Source of the DNA: an uncultured Acinetobacter sp.
Lineage (GTDB): Bacteria > Pseudomonadota > Gammaproteobacteria > Pseudomonadales > Moraxellaceae
Reading direction: 5' to 3'
NCBI RefSeq assembly: GCF_947624825.1
Contig: NZ_CANQLZ010000001.1
Coordinates: 124,001-188,000 of the forward strand
Length of the DNA: 64,000 nucleotides
Shown here piece by piece: positions 57,380 to 64,000 of this stretch. How positions within the stretch are numbered: the stretch's first letter is position 1; each line of letters opens with the position of its first letter. A program made the translations under genes and the position numbers. The notes beneath the pieces are model-generated. The model was not told the DNA's origin. It made no database searches and saw nothing but the letters and a program-made list of their open reading frames with translations.

Positions 57380-57395
57380 TTGGTTGTAGTGTTAT

Positions 57396-58436
57396 TTATT
57401 CAGCAGGTTCAAATTCAGGGTCTTGATCATCATCGGCTGGTACTTGATTGGTGGTTAAAAGTTGTTCGCGAATCAGGCGCTCAATTTCTTCTGCCATTGG
57501 CTTGTTTTCTTCTAACATACGAATCACGTTGTTTTTACCCTGACCAATTTTGCTGCCTTGATAAGAGTACCACGCACCGGCTTTTTGTACGATGTCTTGC
57601 TGTACTGCTAAATCAACCAATTCACCTAAGTGGTTGACACCCTTACCATATAAGATTTGGAACAGCGCTTCACGAAATGGCGGTGCCATTTTATTTTTCA
57701 CCACTTTGACTTTGGTTTCAGAGCCAATGATTTCGTCGCCTTCTTTGACTTGACCAATACGACGAATATCTAAACGTACTGAAGCATAGAATTTTAACGC
57801 ATTACCACCTGTGGTGGTTTCTGGGCTACCAAACATCACACCAATCTTCATACGAATTTGGTTAATGAAGATCACCATACAGTTTGAGCGTTTGGCATTA
57901 CCGGTGATTTTACGTAAAGCTTGGCTCATAAGGCGTGCTTGTAGACCCATATGCGAGTCGCCCATTTCGCCTTCAATCTCAGCACGTGGGGTTAACGCAG
58001 CCACGGAATCCACCACGATCATGTCAACTGCGCCTGAGCGTACTAACATATCGGCAATTTCTAGGGCTTGCTCACCATGGTCAGGCTGAGAAACCAATAG
58101 ATTGTCAATATCAACACCCAATTTACGCGCATATTGCGGATCAAGTGCATGCTCGGCATCAATAAAGGCACATGTACCACCTCCTTTTTGACACTCTGCA
58201 ATGGCTTGCAAGGTCATGGTGGTTTTACCAGAAGATTCAGGACCGTAAATTTCGATAATACGACCTTTAGGCAAACCGCCAATCCCAAGGGCAACATCCA
58301 ACGTCAATGAGCCTGTTGAGATCGCTTCTACCGCTTGTACGGTGTTTTCACCCAAGCGCATAACTGTGTTTTTACCAAACTGTTTTTCAATTTGGCTTAA
58401 AGCCGCATTAAGGGCTTTGCTTTTGTTCTCATCCAT
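57396..58436 (-). CDS. recA: Recombinase RecA
   Basis: RecA forms filaments on single-stranded DNA for recombination and the SOS response. The 346 residues contain Walker [22 protein letters not shown], the L1 loop region ([18 protein letters not shown]) and L2 [20 protein letters not shown]. The C-terminus is acidic. I saw no LexA box (CTG-N10-CAG form) before it, in keeping with the lack of classical LexA in Acinetobacter. Confidence 0.98.
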   Translation of the reverse strand: MDENKSKALNAALSQIEKQFGKNTVMRLGENTVQAVEAISTGSLTLDVALGIGGLPKGRIIEIYGPESSGKTTMTLQAIAECQKGGGTCAFIDAEHALDPQYARKLGVDIDNLLVSQPDHGEQALEIADMLVRSGAVDMIVVDSVAALTPRAEIEGEMGDSHMGLQARLMSQALRKITGNAKRSNCMVIFINQIRMKIGVMFGSPETTTGGNALKFYASVRLDIRRIGQVKEGDEIIGSETKVKVVKNKMAPPFREALFQILYGKGVNHLGELVDLAVQQDIVQKAGAWYSYQGSKIGQGKNNVIRMLEENKPMAEEIERLIREQLLTTNQVPADDDQDPEFEPAE

Positions 58437-58562
58437 CTTACAACCTCAAAACTGTAGATTCACGATTCACCCAAGTGGATGTCTATGGCATGAATAGTGA
58501 CAGATTTTATTTTAATGTTCTAGTGTGTTTGGGCTTGGTGCGACATTAGATGACGCACTGCA

Positions 58563-59003
58563 TTAGTCATCTGAATATGACCATTGTTGGTCAAATTGGC
58601 TATCATTATCCTGCCGAAAGCGCTGAATGTCACGTCGATCTTTTTTGCTTGGACGATGATCGGGACGCGCTAAATTGTGCATTTTGCGCTGTGCTGCAAA
58701 CAACTCACGTTTGGCAAGGCTTGCGGCTGTTTCTTCATAGAGCAATTGTGCTACGGGTGCAGGACCACGTACATCTGATAATGCTTTGACCGTCACAGTT
58801 TTCTTTTCAAGACCTTGAGCAATGGTCAGTTCCATGCCCACACGTACTTCACGTGATACTTTGACGCGTTCGCCATTTTGATGCACTTTACCGCCTTCAA
58901 TGGCATGTTTGGCAATTGAGCGCGTTTTAAAAAAACGCGCCGCCCAAAGCCATTTATCAATACGCATGCCTACGGCATCTTCGGCTAAAGAAGATTTACG
59001 CAT
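58563..59003 (-). CDS. hslR: Ribosome-associated heat-shock protein Hsp15 (HslR), S4 domain
   Basis: Hsp15 binds 50S subunits carrying nascent chains and helps recycle them. The 146 residues have an S4 RNA-binding domain (MRIDKWLWAARFFKTRSIAKHAIEGGKVHQNG, ~13-44) and a basic C-terminus. The start overlaps the HAD gene by eight bases. E. coli keeps the same pair (yrfG-hslR). Confidence 0.93.
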   Translation of the reverse strand: MRKSSLAEDAVGMRIDKWLWAARFFKTRSIAKHAIEGGKVHQNGERVKVSREVRVGMELTIAQGLEKKTVTVKALSDVRGPAPVAQLLYEETAASLAKRELFAAQRKMHNLARPDHRPSKKDRRDIQRFRQDNDSQFDQQWSYSDD

Positions 59004-59670
59004 ATATCTGGTGTTCCTCAACCTGTTGTAACGTGGTGATTAAGTCTGTTAATTGTACCAACATCGGATAACGCGCATCAGATCGAGGGGCTTTGCCCGA
59101 TGAAGGTTGTGCAATGGTAATTAAATTTTCAATACCAAAGTTTTTTGCGCTGTCTAAAACTTTTTCGGTATCGTCAATAAAATAGCAATTTTTGACTGAA
59201 AATGGATGCAGCTTTTGTAAATGTTGCCAAAATTCAATACGTTCTTTTTCATAGCCAATACTCTCTGAGCTGACAATCACATCAAAATAATGGCTCATTT
59301 GCATGGCTTTGAGCTTAAATTCTAAGCCTTTACAATCGGCATTAGTGGCTAGCCAACATGGGTAACCTTCTGATTTTAAAAACTCAAGTAATTCAATACA
59401 TCCGGCACGTTTGGCAACTTTATGCTGAAATTCAATTTGCATGGCAAGTACGTCTATACCGACCTTATTGCTCCAAAAATGCGATGAATACCAATTTAAA
59501 GTATGGTTATAACACTGATAAAACGAAGCCAACTCAGCTTGACTATGTTCAAGTGAACAATTGTGATGGCTCGCATGGCGCTGTGGCAGAAGCTCATTCC
59601 AAATAAAATCGTCATAGGCCAAGTCCAATAAAGTACCGTCCATGTCGAAAATGATGGTTGATTTTTGCAT
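58996..59670 (-). CDS. HAD-superfamily phosphatase, YrfG-like
   Basis: The 224-residue hydrolase has the catalytic motif I DMDGTLLDL (Asp nucleophile), motif II (VSSESIG region) and motif III/IV (CYFIDDTEKVLDSA). The pairing with hslR matches E. coli YrfG, a GMP/IMP nucleotidase. Start chosen at 59670 after GAGG, giving MQKSTIIFDMDGT. The substrate is inferred. Confidence 0.85.
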   Translation of the reverse strand: MQKSTIIFDMDGTLLDLAYDDFIWNELLPQRHASHHNCSLEHSQAELASFYQCYNHTLNWYSSHFWSNKVGIDVLAMQIEFQHKVAKRAGCIELLEFLKSEGYPCWLATNADCKGLEFKLKAMQMSHYFDVIVSSESIGYEKERIEFWQHLQKLHPFSVKNCYFIDDTEKVLDSAKNFGIENLITIAQPSSGKAPRSDARYPMLVQLTDLITTLQQVEEHQIYA

Positions 59671-59835
59671 CACACAAAGCCTCATAGCATGATCTAGCTT
59701 AGACTAGAAAAAAATTGAGTATACCTGATTTCACCTTAAAACTAAGCAAGGACGCTGCTAAACAGCAAAGCTGTTGTGTGATTGCAGCCAAAGCGCGCTA
59801 CAATCTTTATTATTTTAAATAAAAACAGGTGTTGT

Positions 59836-60687
59836 ATGTTTATTAAAACCCAAGCACCACAAGATGCTTTGATTGACCAATTGCTGCCTATCATGACACA
59901 GGCTTGTGCAATTTTACGTGAAGAATATCAAAACTACTGCGCAGGGCAGGCATTTGACGTGGAGCATAAAAGCGACGATTCGCCAGTGACCCAAGCAGAT
60001 TTTCGGGTTAACCATTATTTGACTGAACAGTTACGACTGATATCTGATTTACCACTTTTATCTGAAGAAGGTGAGCAAACCGAGCGCAGCACATGGTCAA
60101 AATTTTGGTTGCTTGATCCTTTAGACGGCACCAAAGAGTTTTTGCATCAGCGTGCGCAATTTACCATTAATTTAAGCTTAATTGAGGGAGCGCATACGGT
60201 TTTTGCCATTTTAGCAGTACCAGAAGAACATACTTTGTATATTTGCCCCAAGGTGGGCATGCCACTCAAATATGACACTCAAGTGAAGACTTGGTTTGGC
60301 TATGTCGCTCAAGCTACACACAAAGACGTTCAAATCGGGATCAGTCATAGTCGTCAGCAAAAAGCGCAGTATCAAGCGTTTTTTGCAGCGCTTGAACAAC
60401 TTAATCCTTATACGACTTTTCAGGCTGGCAGTGCCTACAAATTTTGTATGATGCTAGAAGATAAAATTGACATTTATCCGCGTTTTCATCCGACCTCAGA
60501 GTGGGACACCAGTGCAGGACAATGCCTGCTAGAACGCATTGGTGGTGGCTTAATTGATTTGAGTGGACGTGCCTTTGTTTATAATCAGCGCGCAACCTTA
60601 TTAAATGATGGATTTTTAGCCTACCGCAATGATCAAATGAAACGACTTGCCTTACAAGCACTTGGACGAATGTCGAACATGCATTGA
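59836..60687 (+). CDS. cysQ: 3'(2'),5'-bisphosphate nucleotidase CysQ
   Basis: CysQ removes the toxic by-product pAp of sulfate assimilation. The 283 residues of the inositol-monophosphatase fold have VTQADFRVN, the metal-binding WLLDPLDGTKEFL and the second motif WDTSAGQCLLE. The ATG has AGGT six bases upstream; the longer frame starts without a site. Confidence 0.94.
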   Translation: MFIKTQAPQDALIDQLLPIMTQACAILREEYQNYCAGQAFDVEHKSDDSPVTQADFRVNHYLTEQLRLISDLPLLSEEGEQTERSTWSKFWLLDPLDGTKEFLHQRAQFTINLSLIEGAHTVFAILAVPEEHTLYICPKVGMPLKYDTQVKTWFGYVAQATHKDVQIGISHSRQQKAQYQAFFAALEQLNPYTTFQAGSAYKFCMMLEDKIDIYPRFHPTSEWDTSAGQCLLERIGGGLIDLSGRAFVYNQRATLLNDGFLAYRNDQMKRLALQALGRMSNMH

Positions 60688-60741
60688 GCTCTTGGGGCAA
60701 CGTGGTATAGTGAGGTTTAACCTTTCAATTGTGACAGTATT

Positions 60742-61473
60742 ATGGCACTTGATCTGCTTCCGACCAGTATGTTGCATGCAATGGATTTGCTGCCAGATCC
60801 CAAGACCCCTGTAACATTATTTACCCGTCACTCATTGCGTGAAGAGGTAAAAGGACAGGGCTTGGCGGGCTATGACTTGCAATTGACCCACCAAGGGCGA
60901 GAATTGGCGCAAGCATGGGGTGAATACCTCATTGCCAACAGTGAGCGTCGTATTCAACATTGCATCTCTAGTCCAATTCAACGCTGTATTGATACCGCAG
61001 CTTTGATGATACAAGGGGCAGATGATGTAAGCCCAATCAATACGCATAACATCGAGATTGTGGAACAAGGCTTATTGGTTGAACCGGGCAGTTTTGTACT
61101 GGATATTCACAAGGCTGGGCCTTACTTTAAACGTCAAGGTGCATTAGGCTTTATCAATAGTTTTGTGAACAATGCATTACCCGGCATGAAACATCCCATT
61201 GGTGGTGTGGTAGATGTATTAGAGTTAATCTACAACACGCATCCAAGACATAGCCATGGTTTAAGTTTGGCGGTCAGTCATGACACCATTATTGCTGCCA
61301 TTTTAGCAATCATCTCACAGCGCAATGAAGTCACATCTGAAGATTGGCCACAGATGATGGAAGGTTTGTTTGTATGGTTTGAAGGGGATGAATTTTTAGA
61401 GTGTCAGCTCAAGTGGATTTGGCGTGGCAAATTACATTGTTTAGATATTGCCAAATTTAATGCTGAACAATAA
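60742..61473 (+). CDS. Histidine phosphatase superfamily protein
   Basis: The 243-residue protein has the catalytic motif TRHS (R29, H30) instead of the usual RHGE/RHGQ. It keeps SSPIQRCIDTA and VSHDTIIAAILAI, which give the second Arg and His of the pocket. No signal peptide is seen. The substrate is unknown. It is followed by a strong terminator shared with rpsT. Confidence 0.82.
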   Translation: MALDLLPTSMLHAMDLLPDPKTPVTLFTRHSLREEVKGQGLAGYDLQLTHQGRELAQAWGEYLIANSERRIQHCISSPIQRCIDTAALMIQGADDVSPINTHNIEIVEQGLLVEPGSFVLDIHKAGPYFKRQGALGFINSFVNNALPGMKHPIGGVVDVLELIYNTHPRHSHGLSLAVSHDTIIAAILAIISQRNEVTSEDWPQMMEGLFVWFEGDEFLECQLKWIWRGKLHCLDIAKFNAEQ

Positions 61474-61502
61474 AAAAAAGCCCTATAAAAGGGCTTTTTT
61501 TT
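61472..61502. terminator. Bidirectional terminator between the histidine phosphatase and rpsT
   Basis: AAAAAAAAGCCC / GGGCTTTTTTTT with a 7-base loop. The A and T tracts are symmetrical, so it ends both convergent genes. Confidence 0.92.
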
Positions 61503-61511
61503 ATGCATAAA

Positions 61512-61778
61512 TTAGTTAGCTAACGCTTTAATTTGTGCATTTAAACGGCTCTTATGACGAGCAGCTTTGTTTTTATGGATGATGCCTTTGTCAGCCATAC
61601 GGTCGATTACTGGAACCGCAGTTTTGTAAGCTTCTGAAGCAACAGCATAATCGCCAGCAGCAATAGCAGCTACTGTACGTTTAAGATAAGTACGAACCAT
61701 AGAACGTAAGCTTGCGTTGTGTTTGCGTGCTTTAACGTTTTGACGAGCACGTTTTTTAGCTTGAGCAGAGTTTGCCAC
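61512..61778 (-). CDS. rpsT: 30S ribosomal protein S20
   Basis: S20 is a helical primary-binding 16S rRNA protein. The 88 residues begin [20 protein letters not shown], the conserved basic start, and end [22 protein letters not shown]. Codon use is highly biased. It is alone on its strand. Confidence 0.97.
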   Translation of the reverse strand: MANSAQAKKRARQNVKARKHNASLRSMVRTYLKRTVAAIAAGDYAVASEAYKTAVPVIDRMADKGIIHKNKAARHKSRLNAQIKALAN

Positions 61779-61992
61779 TCGTGCACTCCTTGAAATAGAT
61801 TAGTCTGGGCGGGCTGCAACTCAACTGAAAACCAACATCAGAAGAACTATACCCAGCCCGTAAACAAGTGCCATATTTTGAGTTAACATTGCTGTTAAGT
61901 CAAGCCTTGACACGCCGTGATGCCATTTTAGCCGTATAAAAAACTGAAAGAAAACCTAAGATTACTCAAATTCGTTGGAGATTGTATAAAAA

Positions 61993-62661
61993 ATGACGCA
62001 TTCGTTAAAAAAAGTATTGGTTGTGGGTGCAACAGGATTGGTAGGCAAGACCTTGGTTTTATTGCTAAATCAAGCCACAGACTGTGAGCATATTGATGTC
62101 ATCGTTCGTCGTAAAAATGATCTATTTTTAAATCAAAAAAAAATTAGACAAATTGTACTAGATGACTTTTTATTGCTCAATTTACAAGATTTAGCCGGCT
62201 ATAGTCATGTATTTAGCTGTTTAGGTAGCACATTAAAGCAAGCAGGCTCGAAATCTGCCTTTTACCAAGTGGACTATGAAATGAATATGCATATGGCACA
62301 TTTACTGCAAAACACCACCACGCATCTGTTGATTATTAGCAGTATGGGAGCCAATGCCGCATCGCCATTTTTTTACAATCGTGTGAAAGGTAAATTAGAA
62401 AATACCCTACAAAACTTGAATTTATACCGTTTGTCGATTATTCAACCATCTTTGTTGATTGGGCAGCGTGAACATGGGCGTTTTCTTGAAGACTTGGGTC
62501 AAAAAATTTATCAAAAATGCAGCAAGGTTTTGCCAAAACAGTTTAAATATCTGCCAGTAACAGCCAATCAGGTGGCTCATACTATGGTCGATGCTGCGCG
62601 AAATCAGACTCAATCGTGTGAAATGTATGCTAATTTAAAGATACAACAATATCCAAGATAA
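61993..62661 (+). CDS. NAD(P)-binding Rossmann-fold protein (HTATIP2/YbjT-like)
   Basis: The 222-residue protein starts with the nucleotide-binding loop VVGATGLVGKTL (~8-19). It has FSCLGSTLKQAGSKSAFYQVDYEMN and a YNRVKGKLE segment. This places it in the atypical short-chain reductase group seen as uncharacterised oxidoreductases. It precedes rraA by 16 bases and may be co-transcribed. Function unknown. Confidence 0.8.
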   Translation: MTHSLKKVLVVGATGLVGKTLVLLLNQATDCEHIDVIVRRKNDLFLNQKKIRQIVLDDFLLLNLQDLAGYSHVFSCLGSTLKQAGSKSAFYQVDYEMNMHMAHLLQNTTTHLLIISSMGANAASPFFYNRVKGKLENTLQNLNLYRLSIIQPSLLIGQREHGRFLEDLGQKIYQKCSKVLPKQFKYLPVTANQVAHTMVDAARNQTQSCEMYANLKIQQYPR

Positions 62662-62677
62662 AACAGAGGGCAACCCC

Positions 62678-63184
62678 GTGACAGCATTTGTAACTTGTGA
62701 CCTACTTGATAACTATCCCCAACTAGACTTACAGGTCATGTCACCTTGTATAGATGGTAAATTTTTTAAGAGTTATGGGGCACGCCACACTTTTGGTGGG
62801 CAAGTGGTGACTGTAAAGTGTTATGAAGACAATTCACGTGTCAAAGAGCTACTTGCCACAGACGGTACCGGTAAAGTGTTGGTGGTTGATGGTCGTGCCT
62901 CTATGCGCTGTGCTTTGATGGGCGATTTAATTGCCGAATCAGCAGTGAAAAATCACTGGAATGGTGTGGTAATTTATGGCTGCGTACGTGATGTTGATGC
63001 CATTGCACACCTTGATTTGGGCGTACATGCTTTAGCGGCTATTCCACAAAAAAGTACCCGTAAGGGCGTGGGCGAAGTAGATCTGACTTTAAGTTTTGGT
63101 GGTGTCACCATTCGTTCAGGCGATTATTTGTATGCCGATAACAATGGTATTGTGCTGTCACGTCAGGCGTTGGTGAAACTCTAA
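62678..63184 (+). CDS. rraA: RraA-family regulator of ribonuclease E (or HMG/CHA aldolase)
   Basis: The 168-residue ring-forming protein has the RraA core FGGQVVTVKCYEDNSRV, VLVVDGRASMRCALMGDLIA and VIYGCVRD, which match both RraA and the related 4-hydroxy-4-methyl-2-oxoglutarate aldolases. Translation starts at GTG seven bases after AGAGGG. Without a carboxylic-acid pathway nearby, RraA is the simplest reading. Confidence 0.88.
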   Translation: MTAFVTCDLLDNYPQLDLQVMSPCIDGKFFKSYGARHTFGGQVVTVKCYEDNSRVKELLATDGTGKVLVVDGRASMRCALMGDLIAESAVKNHWNGVVIYGCVRDVDAIAHLDLGVHALAAIPQKSTRKGVGEVDLTLSFGGVTIRSGDYLYADNNGIVLSRQALVKL

Positions 63185-63190
63185 ACACTT

Positions 63191-63220
63191 AACACCCATG
63201 TTTTACATGGGTGTTATTTT
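63191..63220 (+). terminator. Rho-independent terminator after rraA
   Basis: A 10-bp perfect stem AACACCCATG / CATGGGTGTT with a 5-base loop (TTTTA) and an ATTTT tail, just after the rraA stop. Confidence 0.88.
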
Positions 63221-63320
63221 GCCTGAACTCATAAAATAGCCTAAGTTAGGTTTTTTATCAGGTTTAATCTAAGCAAAACATGGTTAAACTATACCAAGTT
63301 GAGTGTTTAGGACCTTGAAG

Positions 63321-63677
63321 ATGTTTGATAAAGTTCGTCAGTTGTTTAAAACCAAAGAAGACCCACGTCTGCAATTTATGCACGAGCATGCAATCGAGTG
63401 GAATGAAGCGCAGGGTTATATCGTGAAAGGGGTGGTTTTAAATGACAGCTTGTCTGAGCGCTTAGAATATTTTTCTAACCGTCGTTTAAATCAATTTGAT
63501 GACTTAAAAGCCCTTTATTTTGCTGCCATGCTCATCAATGAAAAAATTGATTTAGAAATCGCAACAGGTCAATACGTTGCGCGTTTAGGCAATAACCAAC
63601 ACAATTTACAAGAATTTAAAGCCACTGTTGGTTTGTTGGGCGAATACTATCGTCAATTTTTACGTGAAAAACGTTAA
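63321..63677 (+). CDS. Unknown cytoplasmic protein upstream of mfd
   Basis: The 118-residue protein (start at 63321 with a GAAG/AGGA region upstream) is soluble and helical, with no signal or membrane segment. I do not recognise a family. Charged helices such as MFDKVRQLFKTKEDP and EFKATVGLLGEYYRQFL suggest a small helical fold. It lies between rraA and mfd on the same strand. Confidence 0.75.
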   Translation: MFDKVRQLFKTKEDPRLQFMHEHAIEWNEAQGYIVKGVVLNDSLSERLEYFSNRRLNQFDDLKALYFAAMLINEKIDLEIATGQYVARLGNNQHNLQEFKATVGLLGEYYRQFLREKR

Positions 63678-63771
63678 ACGACATCATTCGACGCTGTGCA
63701 CATAAAAATTACATAAAGCTTGAAAAACATCATGTTAAGATGATGCTCTGTCTTTCATGCTTAGAATGGCC

Positions 63772-64000
63772 ATGTTTCAAGATTCCATCGCACAGCTTCA
63801 ATTTAAACAACTTAAAGTCGGCGAAAAACGCTGGATCGGTAATTTACAAGGTTCAGCTGCAGCGCTTTTATTTAAAGAAATTGCCAAGCAAAGCCAACAA
63901 TTGTTGGTGATTGTGGCGCGTAATAATCAACATTTGGCCCAGCTTGAAAGCGAGCTTGAATTTTATGGCATAACACCGACCATTTTTCCTGATTGGGAAA
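63772..64000 (+). CDS. mfd: Transcription-repair coupling factor Mfd, N-terminal fragment (cut by window)
   Basis: Mfd removes stalled RNA polymerase at lesions and recruits UvrA. Only the first 76 residues are visible. They read FQDSIAQLQ, KRWIGNLQGSAAALLFKEI and IVARNNQHLAQLESELEFY, ending at FPDWE. This matches the UvrB-like first domain of Mfd, where the linked FPDWE/ETLPYD motif follows. The frame is open to the window end. An in-frame ATG six bases earlier is an alternative start. Confidence 0.88.
   Translation, partial: MFQDSIAQLQFKQLKVGEKRWIGNLQGSAAALLFKEIAKQSQQLLVIVARNNQHLAQLESELEFYGITPTIFPDWE

Noticed and set aside
60741..60759. Sigma-54-like sequence ATGGCACT-TGAT-CTGCTT
   Set aside because: It is the start codon and first codons (MALDLL) of the histidine phosphatase, so a promoter there would transcribe a gene without its start; taken as chance.

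Overview
The window is an ordinary chromosomal segment of a gammaproteobacterium, most probably Acinetobacter or a close relative in the Moraxellaceae. The evidence is the AT-rich base composition, an Hfq with a long Gly/Phe/Gln repeat tail, the divergent amgK-murU / lptD-surA pair, and the gene order rpsA-ihfB-lapA-pyrF. The undecaprenyl diphosphate synthase also has an unusual sequence that I associate with this lineage. I cannot name the species. I saw no prophage, insertion sequence, CRISPR array, tRNA or rRNA. Coding density is high and nearly every gene is a recognisable housekeeping gene.

Layout. 1-2 kb: mutL (3' end), miaA, hfq. 2-8 kb: surA and lptD on the minus strand, divergent from amgK-murU (peptidoglycan recycling). 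7.7-10 kb: rsmG and parAB. 10-17.4 kb: exbB-exbD-msbA-lpxK-kdsB (lipid A/KDO synthesis and export), then holB, pilZ, tatD and a TetR regulator. 17.4-19.8 kb: the minor pseudopilins gspH-I-J-K of type II secretion. 19.9-27.1 kb: a QueD-type enzyme, ung, an enoyl-CoA hydratase/HIBYL-CoA hydrolase homologue, tadA, cmk, rpsA, ihfB, lapA, pyrF. 27.1-34.1 kb: a LysO-type exporter divergent from an AraC regulator, zapE, glcB, a SRAP protein and a MarR regulator. 34.1-40.4 kb: a TerC/CBS/CorC protein, brnQ, map, a LysR regulator and a small CPxCG-type protein. 40.4-43 kb: ntrC-ntrB on the minus strand. 43.3-55.5 kb: rimO, then the envelope block pyrH-frr-uppS-cdsA-dxr-rseP-bamA-skp-lpxD-fabZ-lpxA. 55.5-64 kb: a CpoB/YbgF-like protein, 4.5S SRP RNA, recX-recA, hslR with a YrfG-like phosphatase, cysQ, a histidine phosphatase, rpsT, a Rossmann protein, rraA, an unknown protein and the start of mfd.

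Many of the genes serve one purpose, building the outer envelope. They cover lipid A (lpxD, lpxA, lpxK, kdsB, msbA), LPS and protein insertion (lptD, surA, bamA, skp, rseP), undecaprenyl and phospholipid precursors (dxr, uppS, cdsA) and murein recycling (amgK, murU).

I did not find a new molecular system. The best non-gene signals are regulatory. (1) A sigma-54 promoter with a near-consensus NtrC site about 110 bp upstream precedes ntrB and predicts nitrogen autoregulation of ntrBC. (2) A 21-bp MarR-type palindrome carries a -10 box and faces what looks like the remnant of a lost target gene. (3) A 9+9 bp LysR-type inverted repeat lies between lysR and a small zinc-ribbon protein. (4) Two distant terminators are nearly identical and differ by a compensated base pair. 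(5) A possible decayed minus-strand gene with an internal 14-bp direct repeat lies downstream of brnQ.
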